From Vitis vinifera (Eukaryota; Streptophyta; Magnoliopsida; Vitales; Vitaceae), in assembly GCF_030704535.1 (NCBI RefSeq), contig NC_081815.1, positions 16,787,001 through 16,851,000 on the forward strand: 64,000 nt of DNA, read 5' to 3'. Made by a program: the position numbers and the translations under genes. Positions 34,700 to 46,830 of the stretch are shown piece after piece; within the stretch, counting starts at the first letter, position 1, and each line of letters opens with the position of its first letter. The notes under the pieces are model-generated. The model was given only the letters and a program-made list of their open reading frames with translations, was not told the DNA's origin and did no database searches.

Positions 34700-34940
34700 C
34701 GTTATGACCTTTCTTCTTGCAATTTCTAGTTATAGGGTGACAAAAGAACTCCTAAAACCTGACTCGCCGATAGCGCCTCATGGTGCGACAAGGTCCAAGC
34801 ACGATGGGGCTCTCACCCTCTCCGGCGCCCCCTTCCAAGGGACTTGGGCCTAGTCCACCGTTGAAGACACTTCTCCACACTACAATTCAGTAGAAGTGGC
34901 TAAAGAAGTCGGAGGAATAAGGTAGTTAGGCAATTGTATG
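34700..34940. other. isolated GC-rich island, unidentified
   Basis: A stretch clearly richer in G and C than its surroundings (34755-34870), with no open frame of note and no family recognised. It may be part of a decayed retrotransposon. Confidence 0.4.
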
Positions 34941-35419
34941 CACTAGGGTACATTAGTATTATGAGAATTGCCAAATATTTTAATTTTTATAATTTTAAAA
35001 ATTTATCTTTTTAAAATACTCAAAACCAATAAATTAAAATTTAAATGGTATAGAATCCCAAAACATCACACGTGATTCTACATGATAGGCTAAGAAAAAC
35101 TTCCTAAACTCAATTCCTTATAGTAAAAGAAAAATGATTTCTTATTTGACTTTTGATTGTATTATTGATGCTCTCAATGTACATTACTTAACCAACTTAA
35201 TCTTAACTTACAAGTCAACTTAATTTATGATCAAGTTGAAATGTTGGCATTTTCCCCAAGTTCAATTAATTAAGGTTATCTTAATTTACAAGTTAACTAA
35301 AGATTTATGGTTGGTATTTTCCACAAATTCCATTAATTAAGTTTTACTTTTACCAATGCATCCAAAATCAATTTATTTATGCACTCAAAATTGTTAAAAA
35401 ATAAAAATTATTTATATAT

Positions 35420-35716
35420 TAGGTTTGGTTTCTAGAAAGTACTAAGGAAAAAAAATGCCAAGAATTTTTTTTTCATTTTTAATTTCATCATGAAAAATAC
35501 AAAAGAAAATAAAATATAATTAACATTTATAAAAAATTTACATATTTATAAATTATTTAATTTTTATATAATAGGGAAATAATGAGTGCAAAAAATCATA
35601 TAAAAATATTTTATTGAGTTTAAATCTATTTTTTATTTTTCTTCACTTTTTCTTTCCTTTTATTTTCTCTCTCTATTTTCTTTTCCTCAAAATTTTTGGG
35701 AATTAAACATAACCTA
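35420..35716. mobile_element. MITE-like element, GTTTGGTT family (copy 8)
   Basis: About 300 bp from AGGTTTGGTTTCTAG to AATTAAACATAACCTA, an inverted match. This copy lies outside the tandem duplication. Confidence 0.55.
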
Positions 35717-35719
35717 AAT

Positions 35720-37560
35720 TATTGGTATAGAGGGAAAAAATTGCAGTAAAATTGTTAATAATTTTTTTACAATATTTTTTTCCTTTTTTTTTAGATTTTT
35801 AATTTATCATTTTTACTCAGACAAATTTGACTTAATAGAATTTTTTATTTTTTTTAAATCTTAAATCTTAAAAAAAACCCAATTTAAAACTTAAGTTTAA
35901 AAAATAAAAATAAAAACTATTCCTATTCCTTACTTATTTCCTTCTTTTAATTTTAATTATTTAAAAAAAATTGAAGTAGGGGTTTGAGAGTGAAGAGGAG
36001 GGCAAAACAATAATTTCAAATACTTTTAATTAGAATAAAAAGGTAAAATTGATTATATTTACAACTCTCCTAAGCAAGAAGATAGATTTGTTCCTATTAG
36101 AAAACTTATTTTAAGAAATTTTAAAATTATTAAATTCTAGAGCTATCTTCATATCCTTTATGAGTAGGTTTGTTGGGAATTTACATTATTACCATGGGTA
36201 AGTGAGGTGGTGAGGAAATAATAAGGTCTCCACAAATAAATTTGGTGGATGAGAATGTAATTTCCATCCCTAAAATGACATGAGGTAGGGAAAATTATTT
36301 GATTTCTATTTGATATTAGATTTGAGTTGAGGAAAATTACATAAATTATAATTATTTTTATGTCAATTCATATAATTGAATAGGTACATAACAAACAAAC
36401 GAGTCATGTTTGAGTCATGCCCATGTCATACTATGACAAGACACGATTCATTGTAATCCCTAGTTTAATTTTTATATAATATAAAATAAGTAAAAGCATA
36501 AGTATTTCTAGTTTATTTCTATTTAATCAGAATTTATATTTAAGAATTGTAGAGTTTTATCATTTCTAAAAAATTTAAGAAAAAAATATGTGAAAAAAAT
36601 GAAAAGTAAAGAAAAAAAATATTAAAATTAATTAAAAAGTTATAAATTTTCAAATTATAAAATAAATGGGTTGAGATTAGAGGAGAATATAAAACTAATT
36701 TATTAATAATTTTGTTTTTTTTATTATTTTAATGCCTCATTTCTAAAAGCCAAACAAATGATGGAATTATTTTTACATGCTTTTTAAAACTTATTTTTAT
36801 ATAAAGATTAATACAGTATTGGATGATACGCACGTCTATCCTACCACACCTCCCATATTTTGAAATCGATCCTGTTGAGACATTTTGAAAAGATCGAATG
36901 ACTCAAATACCAATGTTTAGACAATATTTTCGTGATTTAAAAGATTTTGGGAATAGATCGTATGGGACGCAGTTATACCTAAGAAATGGGAAATTTTGAG
37001 TTCCAAAGACCAACGCTTTATAAGAAGACTTAAAATAAGTAATATAATTTTGATATAAAGATATGTATTGACCATAAATTTATTTTAAAATTTTTTTAAT
37101 TTTTTTTTCTTTCTATTTTATTTTTCTTGTATTTTACTTCAAATTTCTAAAACACCAAACATAATTTAAATAATTGAAACTACATAATAAATAATTTTTT
37201 TAGTATTTTCTTTTCTTTTTTCAATCATTTTCACGTCCATGCGATAAAAGAAAATACTAGGCGCTAAAGTTGACAACACTGCATGCAGAAAATATCGTAA
37301 TCTCAGACAACCTCTTACCCACTTTTGGATGCTAATAAATGTTTAATTATAAAAAATAAATAAATAAAAACAAAGATTCTTGATCAACACAGCAAACAAG
37401 GAAAACGATCAAACTGGGGAGTAGAGTTAAAAGCAAGAATATTTTTAGAATTTTTCTTTGTACTTGAAGCATGTAAGGTGGAGATGGAGCATAGGATGAT
37501 ATCAAAGTTAGAATTTTCCTAAATATAGTGATCATAAGCATGTGCCAAACAATCAAAAAT
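35720..37560. other. AT-rich intergenic DNA, no gene recognised
   Basis: Long A and T runs, possibly with further decayed MITE pieces near 36500-36760 and 37080-37230 (ends like caaacataattta). One 69-codon open frame on the minus strand (37347-37556) has no similarity that I recognise. Confidence 0.5.
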
Positions 37561-37569
37561 CATACCAAC

Positions 37570-37790
37570 CATATTGCGAACAAGTGAATTTTCCGAGAAA
37601 AAGGAAGAGAGAAAGAAAATTAATTACCAGTTGAAGAGAGAAAATGGTCGAGAAGAGATGCTCCATCTGAAGGGAAAGGCTTCACTGGCAGTGCAGAGAG
37701 AGAGAGAGGTTGTTTGGGTGGCTTCGTTTTGGTTGTTTGGTTTTTGTGGGGGAGGGGGAGAGAAGAGGGTGCCCCTGTTTTAAAGGGCTC
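37570..37790 (-). pseudogene. possible old copy of the ORP4 leader/promoter region
   Basis: Compared with 32460-32690, the same order of words occurs: (g/a)aacaag..tttcccgagaaaa-ggaa, a GA-rich run, tgaag..aagggcttcactg, then (ca)g-gcagagagaga and a ggttttgg-ttgtg stretch. On the minus strand a GGTTG|GTATGA word lies where the ORP leader has its donor. No ORP coding exon follows at lower coordinates, so only the 5' region is left, or the similarity is a shared low-complexity effect. Confidence 0.4.
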
Positions 37791-37999
37791 GTTCTGGGAA
37801 TGGTCAAAGGTTTCGTTTTCGGTGTATTAAAATGAGTTGGTGGCTAATGAATGCAAGGGGTACACATGTAGGCAGATTTGTCTGTGAATGATTTTAATAC
37901 AGAATAAAAATAAATTCTTAATCCTTGCAGCTATTCTCTTATCGTGTTCAATAAATCTCTTAAAAGCACTTTTCTAAACCATGCCTCCCTATTAAACAA

Positions 38000-40900
38000 G
38001 GGAGAATTGTATTTTACACTCGATTGGATTTGAAAATTGGCCCAAGATCCTTATATCTTTTATATTTAAGCCCAAAACCTAATGGAAGAGTGAAAATTAA
38101 ATTCAAGAACATTACTTTTTAAAATTCCTAAAATATCCTTGGCTATCAAAAATGAAAAAAAACAATGGGCTTCCCACTTCTCTCTCATTCTCTCATTCTC
38201 TCTTTCCCTCTCTCTCTCTCTCTTTATTCACTTTACTTTTCTCTCATATATTAATTGGTGGGACCATGTAAATTAAATTCTAGTTAAGGAAGTGTCACTA
38301 TTTCCACCAATTATTTTTCTCTCAAAAAAATATTTTTTAAACACCTTAAAAAATGGTATGTTTTTTTATCTAGGGAGAATTGTGTTTTACACCCGATTGG
38401 ATTTGAAAATTGGCCCAAGATCCTTATATCTTTTATATTTAAGCCCAAGACCTAATGGAAGAGTGAAAATTAAGTTGAAGGATATTACTTTTCAAAATTA
38501 ATTTCTTAAAATGCCCTTAGCTATCAAAAATGAAAAAAAAAAAAACAATGTGCTTCCCACTTCTCTCTCATTCTCTCATTCTCTTTCCCATTCTCTCTCT
38601 CTTTATTCACTTTACTTTTCTCTCACATATTAATTGGTGGGACCATGTAAATTAATTTCTAACTAAGTGTCAGTATTTTCACCAATTATTTTTCTCTCAA
38701 AAAAAATATTAGAAGTCAATGGTTAAAAATGATTATTACTACTTTTTTAAGTAAATATTTTTTAAACACCTCATTTTTTTTTTAAACTTGCAAAATATAT
38801 AATAAATATTTTTTAAACACCTTAAAAAATGGTATTATTCTTTTTTATCTAGGGAGAATTGTATTTTACACCCAATTTGATTTGAAAATTGGTCCAAAAT
38901 CCTTATAACTTTTATATTTAAGCCCAAGACCTAATGGAAGAGTGAAAATTAAGTTGAAGGACATTACTTTTCAAAATTCATTTCTTAAAATGCCCTTAGC
39001 TATCAAAAATGAAAAAAAAACAATGGGCTTCCCACTTCTCTCTCATTCTCTCATTCTCTTTCCCATTCTCTCTCTCTTTATTCACTTTACTTCTCTCACA
39101 TATTAATTGGTGGGACCATGTAAATTAATTTCTAACTAAAGAAGTGTCACTATTTCCACCAATTATTTTTCTCTCAAAAAAAATATTAGAAATCAATGGT
39201 TAAAAATGATTATTACTACCTTTTTTAAGTAAATATTTTTTAAACACCTCATAATTTTTTTTTAAAACATATAAAATATATAATAAATATTTTTTAAACA
39301 CCTTCAAAAATGGTATTACTCTTTTTTATCTAGTGAGAATAGTGTTTTACACTCGATTGGATTTGAAAATTGGCCCAAGATCCTTATATCTTTTATATTT
39401 AAGCCCAATACCTAATGGAAGAGTGAAAATTAAGAAGGATATTACTTTTCAAAATTAATTTCTTAAAATGCCCTTAGCTATCAAAAATGAAAAAAAAAAA
39501 AACAATGTGCTTCCCACTTCTCTCTCATTCTCTCATTCTCTTTCCCATTCTCTCTCTTTATTCACTTTACTTTTCTCTCACATATTAATTGGTGGGACCA
39601 TGTAAATTAATTTCTAACTAAGAAAGTGTCAATATTTCCACCAATTATTTTTCTTTCAAAAAAATATTAGAAATCAATGGTTAAAAATGATTATTACTAC
39701 TTTTTTAAGCAAATATTTTTTAAACACCTCTTTTTTTTTTTAAACTTACAAAATATATAATAAATATTTTTTAAAAACCTTAAAAAATGGTATTATTCTT
39801 TTTTATCTTAGGAGAATTGTGTTTTAGACCCGATTCGATTTGAAAATTGGTCCAAAATCCTTATATCTTTTATATTTAAGTCCAAGACCTAATGGAAGAG
39901 TGAAAATTAAGTTGAAGGACATTACTTTTCAAAATTCATTTCTTAAAATGCCCATAGCTATCAAAAATGAAAAAAAAACAATGGGCTTCCCACTTCTCTC
40001 TCATTCTCTCTTTCTCTCTCTCCTTATTTACTTTACTTTTCTCTCACATATTAATTGGTAGGACCATATAAATTAATTTCTAACTAAGGAAGTGTCACTA
40101 TTTCCACCAATTATTTTTCTCTCAAAAAAAATATTAGAAATCAATGGTTAAAAATGATTATTACTACCTTTTTTAAGTAAATATTTTTTAAACACCTCAT
40201 AATTTTTTTTTAAAACATACAAAATATATAATAAATATTTTTTAAACACCTTCAAAAATGGTATTACTCTTTTTTATCTAGTGAGAATAGTGTTTTACAC
40301 CCGATTGGATTTGAAAATTGGCCCAAAATCCTTATATCTTTTATATTTAAGTCCAAGACCTAATGGAATAGTAAAAATTAAGTTGAAGGATATTACTTTT
40401 CAAAATTAATTTCTTAAAATGCCCTTAGCTATCAAAAATGAAAAAAAAAAAAAAACAATGTGCTTCCCACTTCTCTCTCTTTATTCACTTTACTTTTCTC
40501 TCACATATTAATTGGTGGGACCATGTAAATTAATTTCTAACTAAAGAAGTGTCACTATTTCCACCAATTATTTTTCTCTCAAAAAAATATTAGAAATCAA
40601 TGGCTAAAAATGATTATTACTACCTTTTTTAAGTAAATATTTTTTAAACACCTTAAAAAATGGTATTATTCTTTTTTATCTAGGGAGAATTGTGTTTTAC
40701 ACCTGATTGGATTTGAAAATTGGCCCAAGATCCTTATATCTTTTATATTTAAGCCCAATACCTAATGGAAGAGTGAAAATTAAGTTGAAGGATATTACTT
40801 TTCAAAATTATTTTCTTAAAATGCCCTTAGCTATCAAAAATGAAAAAAAAAAAAAAAAAAACAATGTGCTTCCCACTTCTCTCTCTTTATTCACTTTACT

Positions 40901-43900
40901 TTTCTCTCACATATTAATTGGTGGGACCATGTAAATTAATTTCTAACTAAAGAAGTGTCACTATTTCCACCAATTATTTTTCTCTCAAAAAAATATTAGA
41001 AATCAATGGTTAAAAATGATTATTACTACCTTTTTTAAGTAAATATTTTTTAAACACCTCATAATTTTTTTTTAAAACATACAAAATATATAATAAATAT
41101 TTTTTAAACACCTTCAAAAATGGTATTACTCTTTTTTATCTAGTGAGAATAGTGTTTTACACCCGATTGGATTTGAAAATTGGCCCAAAATCCTTATATC
41201 TTTTATATTTAAGTCCAAGACCTAATGGAATAGTGAAAATTAAGTTGAAGGATATTACTTTTCAAAATTAATTTCTTAAAATGCCCTTAGCTATCAAAAA
41301 TGAAAAAAAAAAAAAAAAAACAATGTGCTTCCCACTTCTCTCTCTTTATTCACTTTACTTTTCTCTCACATATTAATTGGTGGGACCATGTAAATTAATT
41401 TCTAACTAAAGAAGTGTCACTATTTCCACCAATTATTTTTCTCTCAAAAAAATATTAGAAATCAATGGTTAAAAATGATTATTACTACCTTTTTTAAGTA
41501 AATATTTTTTAAACACCTCATAATTTTTTTAAAAAACTTACAAAATATATAATAAATATTTTTTAAACACCTTAAAAAATGGTATTATTCTTTTTTATCT
41601 AGGGAGAATTGTGTTTTACACCCGATTGGATTTGAAAATTGGCCCAAGATCCTTATATCTTTTATATTTAAGCCCAATACCTAATGGAAGAGTGAAAATT
41701 AAGTTGAAGGATATTACTTTTCAAAATTAATTTCTTAAAATGCCCTTAGCTATCAAAAATGAAAAAAAAAAAAAAAACAATGTGCTTCCCACTTCTCTCT
41801 CTTTATTCACTTTACTTTTCTCTCACATATTAATTGGTGGGACCATGTAAATTAATTTCTAACTAAAGAAGTGTCACTATTTCCACCAATTATTTTTCTC
41901 TCAAAAAAATATTAGAAATCAATGGTTAAAATTGATTATTACTACCTTTTTTAAGTAAATATTTTTTAAACACCTCATAATTTTTTTTTAAAACATACAA
42001 AATATATAATAAATATTTTTTAAACACCTTCAAAAATGGTATTACTCTTTTTTATCTAGTGAGAATAATGTTTTACACCCGATTGGATTTGAAAATTGGC
42101 CCAAAATCCTTATATCTTTTATATTTAAACCCAAGACCTAATGGAAGAGTGAAAATTAAGTTGAATGATATTACTTTTCAAAATTAATTTCTTAAAATGC
42201 CCTTAGCTATCAAAAATGAAAAAAAAAAACCAATGTGCTTCCCGCTTCTCTCTCTTTATTCACTTTACTTTTCTCTCACATATTAATTGGTGGGACCATG
42301 TAAATTAATTTCTAACTAAAGAAGTGTCATTATTTCCACCAATTATTTTTCTCTCAAAAAAATATTAGAAATCAATGGTTAAAAATGATTATTACTACCT
42401 TTTTTAAGTAAATATTTTTTAAACACCTCATAATTTGTTTTAAAAACTTACAAAATATATAATAAATATTTTTTAAACACCTAAAAAAATGGTATTATTC
42501 TTTTTTATCTAGGGAGAATTGTGTTTTACACCCGATTGGATTTGAAAATTGGCCCAAGATCCTTATACCTTTTATATTTAAGCCCAAGACCTAATGGAAT
42601 AGTGAAAATTAAGTTGAAGGATATTACTTTTCAAAATTAATTTCTTAAAATGCCCTTAGCTATCAAAAATGAAAAAAAAAAAAAAAAAAAAAACAATGTG
42701 CTTCCCACTTCTCTCTCTTTATTCACTTTACTTTTCTCTCACATATTAATTGGTGGGACCATATAAATTAATTTTTAACTAAAGAAGTGTCACTATTTCC
42801 ACCAATTATTTTTCTCTCAAAAAAATATTAGAAATCAATGGTTAAAAATGATTATTACTACCTTTTTTAAGTAAATATTTTTTAAACACCTCATAATTTT
42901 TTAAAAAAACTTAAAAAATATATAATAAATATTTTTTAAACACCTTAAAAAATGGTATTATTCTTTTTTATCTAGGGAGAATTATGTTTTACACCCGATT
43001 GGATTTGAAAATTGGCCCAAGATCCTTATATCTTTTATATTTAAGCCCAAGACCTAATGAAAGAGTGAAAATTAAGTTGAAAGATATTACTTTTCAAAAT
43101 TAATTTCTTAAAATGCCCTTAGCTATCAAAAATGAAAAAAAAAAAAAACAATGTGTTTCCCACTTCTCTCTCATTCTCTCATTCTTTTTCCCATTCGCTC
43201 TCTTTATTCACTTTACTTTTCTTTCACATATTAATTGGTGGGACCATGTAAATTAATTTCTAACTAAGGAAGTGTCAGTATTTCCACCAATTATTTTTCT
43301 CTCAAAAAAATATTAGAAATCAATGATTAAAAATGATTGTTACTACTTTTTTAAGCAAATATTTTTTAAACACCTCATTTTTTTTTTAAACTTACAAAAT
43401 ATATAATAAATATTTTTTACAAACCTTAAAAAATGGTATTATTCTTTTTTATTTAGGGAGAATTGTGTTTTACACCCGATTGGATTTGAAAATTGGCCAA
43501 AATCCTTATGTCTTTTATATTTAAGCCCAAGACCTAATGGAAGAGTGAAAATTAAGTTGAAGGACATTACTTTTCAAAATTCATTTCTTAAAATGCCCTT
43601 AGCTATCAAAAATGAAAAAAAACAATGGGCTTCCCACTTCTCTCTCATTCTCTCTTTCTCTCTCTCCTTATTTACTTTACTTTTCTCTCACATATTAATT
43701 GGTGGGACCATGTAAATTAATTTCTAACTAAGGAAGTGTCACTATTTTAACCAATTATTTTTCTCTCAAAAAAATATTAGAAATCAATGGTTAAAAATGA
43801 CTATTACTACCTTTTTTAAGTAAATATTTTTTAAATACCTTATAATTTTTTTTAAAAACTTACAAAATATATAATAAATATTTTTTAAACACCTTAAAAA

Positions 43901-45361
43901 ATGGTATTATTCTTTTTTATCTAGGGAGAATTGTGTTTTACACCCGATTGGATTTGAAAATTGGCCCAAGATCCTTAGATCTTTTATATTTAAGTCCAAG
44001 ACCTAATGGAAGAGTGAAAATTAAGTTGAAGGATACTACTTTTCAAAATTAATTTCTTAAAATGCCCTTAGCTATCAAAAATGAAAAAAAAAACAATGTG
44101 CTTCCAACTTCTCTCTCATTCTCTCATTCTCTTTCCCATTCTCTCTCTCTTTATTCACTTTACTTTTCTCTCACATATTAATTGATAGGACCATGTAAAT
44201 TATTTTCTAACTAAGGAAGTGTTAGTATTTCCACCAATTATTTTTCTCTCAAAAAAATATTAGAAATCAATGGTTAAAAATGATTATTACTACTTTTTTA
44301 AGCAAATATTTTTTAAACACCTCATTTTTTTTTTAAACTTACAAAATATATAATAAATATTTTTTAAACACCTTAAAAAATGGTATTATTCTTTTTTATT
44401 ATTCTTTTTTATCTAGGGAGAATTGTGTTTTAGACCCGATTGGATTTTAAAATTGGTCCAAAATCCTTATATCTTTTATATTTAAGCCAAGACCTAATGA
44501 AAGAGTGAAAATTAAGTTGAAGGACATTACTTTTCAAAATTCATTTCTTAAAATGCCCTTAGCTATCAAAAATGAAAAAAAAAACAATGGGCTTCCCACT
44601 TCTCTCTCATTCTCTCTTTCTCTCTCTCTTTATTCACTTTACTTCTCTCACATATTAATTGGTGGGACCATGTAAATTAATTTCTAACTAAAGAAGTGTC
44701 ACTATTTCCACCAATTATTTTTCTCTCAAAAAAATATTAGAAATCAATGGTTAAAAATGATTATTACTACCTTTTTTAAGTAAATATTTTTTAAACACCT
44801 CATAATTTTTTTTAAAAACTTACAAAATATATAATAAATATTTTTTAAACACCTTAAAAAATGGTATTATTCTTTTTTATCTAGTAGAATTGTGTTTTAC
44901 ACCCGATTGGATTTGAAAATTGGCCCAAGATCCTTATATCTTTTATATTTAAGCCCAAGACCTAATGGAAGAGTGAAAATTAAGTTGAAGGATATTATTT
45001 TTCAAAATTAATTTCTTAAAAAGCCCTTAGCTATCAAAAATGAAAAAAAAAAACAATGCGCTTCCCACTTCTCTCTCATTCTCTCATTCTCTTTCCCATT
45101 CTCTCTCTCTTTATTCACTTTACTTTTCTCTCACATATTAATTAGTGGGACCATGTAAATTAATTTTTAGCTAAGGAAGTGTCAGTATTTCCACCAATTA
45201 TTTTTCTCTCAAAAAATATTAGAAATCAATGGTTGAAAATGATTATTACTACTGTTTTTAAGTAAATATTTTTTAAACACCTCATAATTTTTTTTTAAAA
45301 CTTACAAAATATATAATAAATACTTTTTAAACACCTTAAAAAATTGTATTATTCTTTTTTA

Positions 45362-45365
<4 letters not shown>
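38000..45365 (+). repeat. satellite-like tandem array, 16 monomers of about 370-490 bp
   Basis: Monomers begin with GGGAGAATTGTG or the variant GTGAGAATAGTG at about 38000, 38373, 38852, 39333, 39810, 40281, 40683, 41143, 41602, 42059, 42512, 42974, 43456, 43924, 44416 and 44884. Each holds, in order, gattggatttgaaaattgg, a cttatatcttttatattta piece, aatgccc-ttagctatc, a poly-A run of variable length, a CT-rich run of variable length, ttaattggtgggaccatg, caccaattatttttctctc, and an AT-rich tail with two aaatattttttaaacacct words. The first monomer is short (373 bp; it lacks the middle of the tail). Monomers from 40281 to 42512 have the short CT run. Small open frames recur in the monomers but are by-products. 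The array ends in an AT microsatellite. Confidence 0.96.

Positions 45366-45396
<31 letters not shown>
45366..45396. repeat. (TA)n microsatellite at the right edge of the satellite array
   Basis: About 30 bases of alternating T and A directly after the last monomer's tctaa. Seen directly. Confidence 0.9.
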
Positions 45397-45398
<2 letters not shown>

Positions 45399-45900
45399 TT
45401 ATTTTTTATATAAATATCTTTAAGGTTATAGACAATTATTTGAATATTTTCTCTATTTTATTGATAATACATAGATATTGTCTTAATATATTCTTTTGTA
45501 ACATGGTCATCTTTTAACTAATGGTGATAATTAATTTTTAATTGACTAATGTATTATAATTTAATAATTTGAAAACTATTAAAATACCATTTTAAATATG
45601 GAATTGATGTGGACTTGGCATGGTTTAAATTATTAAAACATGATGTCATCAAGTTAAGCAATTGTATCATAATTTTCTCTTCTATTTTTTTTTTCCTCAT
45701 ACATGATTTCACAAAAAAGGTAGTACCTAAATATTGTGGTTAATTTTCCTTTATATGGGATATAAATGTACTTAAAAAAAATTGTTAAAACTACTCAAAC
45801 GAAATATGCAATTACAAATTTTGGATGATGAAATTTCAAAATTCAAATTGTAACAATTTTTAGGTGAAGGAATGTGTAGGGGAAAAGTGTCTAATCCTTA
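45397..45900. other. AT-rich spacer, no gene seen
   Basis: Between the two tandem repeat blocks; no coding similarity or repeat recognised. Confidence 0.55.
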
Positions 45901-45904
45901 AGTG

Positions 45905-46830
45905 ACAAGAAAAAAAAAAGGTTCAAAATTGATTGAAATTTTGCATAGAAGGTAGTCTTGTACACCTCTTGTACAGTTAGTATTTTTGTCTTATACAGTT
46001 AGTACATTTGCTTTGTATAGTGAGTATAACATCCTTGTACAGTAGTGCAAATTTCATATACAATTCGTAGGTAACAAAAAAAATAAAGAAGTGATTCAAA
46101 ATTGATTAAAATCTTTCACAAATGGTAACCTTGTACACCCTTATACACTTAGTATATTTCTCTTGTTCAGTTAGTGTAATACCATTATACAATGATGCAA
46201 TATATCCCTCTTAAGTTATGTATCCACGTAGGTATGTTAACCATATTTCTAATGGTTTGGTTAAGAAAATGGTGGATGAATTAGAGCTAATTTTTTTTCC
46301 CCAAACATTATTACTAGGAAAAGTATCGGAATTTCTATGTGGGAGTTAAATAAAGTGCATGACATGGGTATGTAATCCGTGGGTAACAAGGAAAATAAAG
46401 AAGTGATTCAGAATTGATTAAAATTTTTCACAAATAGTAGCCTTGTACACCCTTATACACTTAATACATTTCCCTTGTACAATTAGTGTAATATCATTAT
46501 ATTATGACGCAATATATCTCTCGTAAGTAATGTGTCCACATACGTGTGTTAACCATATTTCTAATGGTTTAGTTGAGAAAATGGTGGATGAATTAGGGTT
46601 AAATTTTTTTCCTCAAACATCATTACTGGGGAAAATATCGGAATTTCTATGTGAGTTAAATAAAGTGTATGACATAGGTATGCAATTCATGGGTGACAAG
46701 AAAGATAAATGCACTGTTTAGAATCGATTAAAATCTTTTACAAATGGTAATCTTTTATACCCTTTGTACATTTAGTGCATTTCCCTTGTACAATTAGTGA
46801 ATACTTTTGTACAATTATACAAATTAAATA
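45905..46830 (+). repeat. tandem repeat of about 310 bp, two full and two partial copies
   Basis: The word gattcaaaattgattaaaat recurs at about 45917, 46093, 46405 and 46717. After each come ttgtacaccc-ttatacactta and ttgtac/cagttagt words. Copies 2 and 3 also share a 190 bp half with accatatttctaatggttt, aaaatggtggatgaatta and tatcggaatttctatgtg. Copy 1 lacks that half and copy 4 stops before it. An open frame of 63 codons in the third copy (46530-46721) is broken in the second, so it is not supported as a gene. Confidence 0.85.

Noticed and set aside
34755..34870. rRNA gene fragment (GC-rich island)
   Set aside because: I could not match it to conserved 18S or 26S segments. Left as unidentified.
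38292..38501. Recurring open frame in satellite monomers (also 39840-40061 and 40707-40934) with the shared peptide DLKIGPRSLYLLYLSP
   Set aside because: It is carried by the tandem monomer, is open only in some of them, and is broken by small indels in others. No start context or family is seen.
38000..45365. CRISPR-like array
   Set aside because: Monomers are hundreds of bases long and contiguous, with no short identical repeats and unique spacers. The DNA is plant nuclear.
46530..46721. 63-codon open frame in the 310 bp repeat
   Set aside because: The same region in the neighbouring copy (46205-46395) is shifted and stopped, so there is no constraint on the protein.
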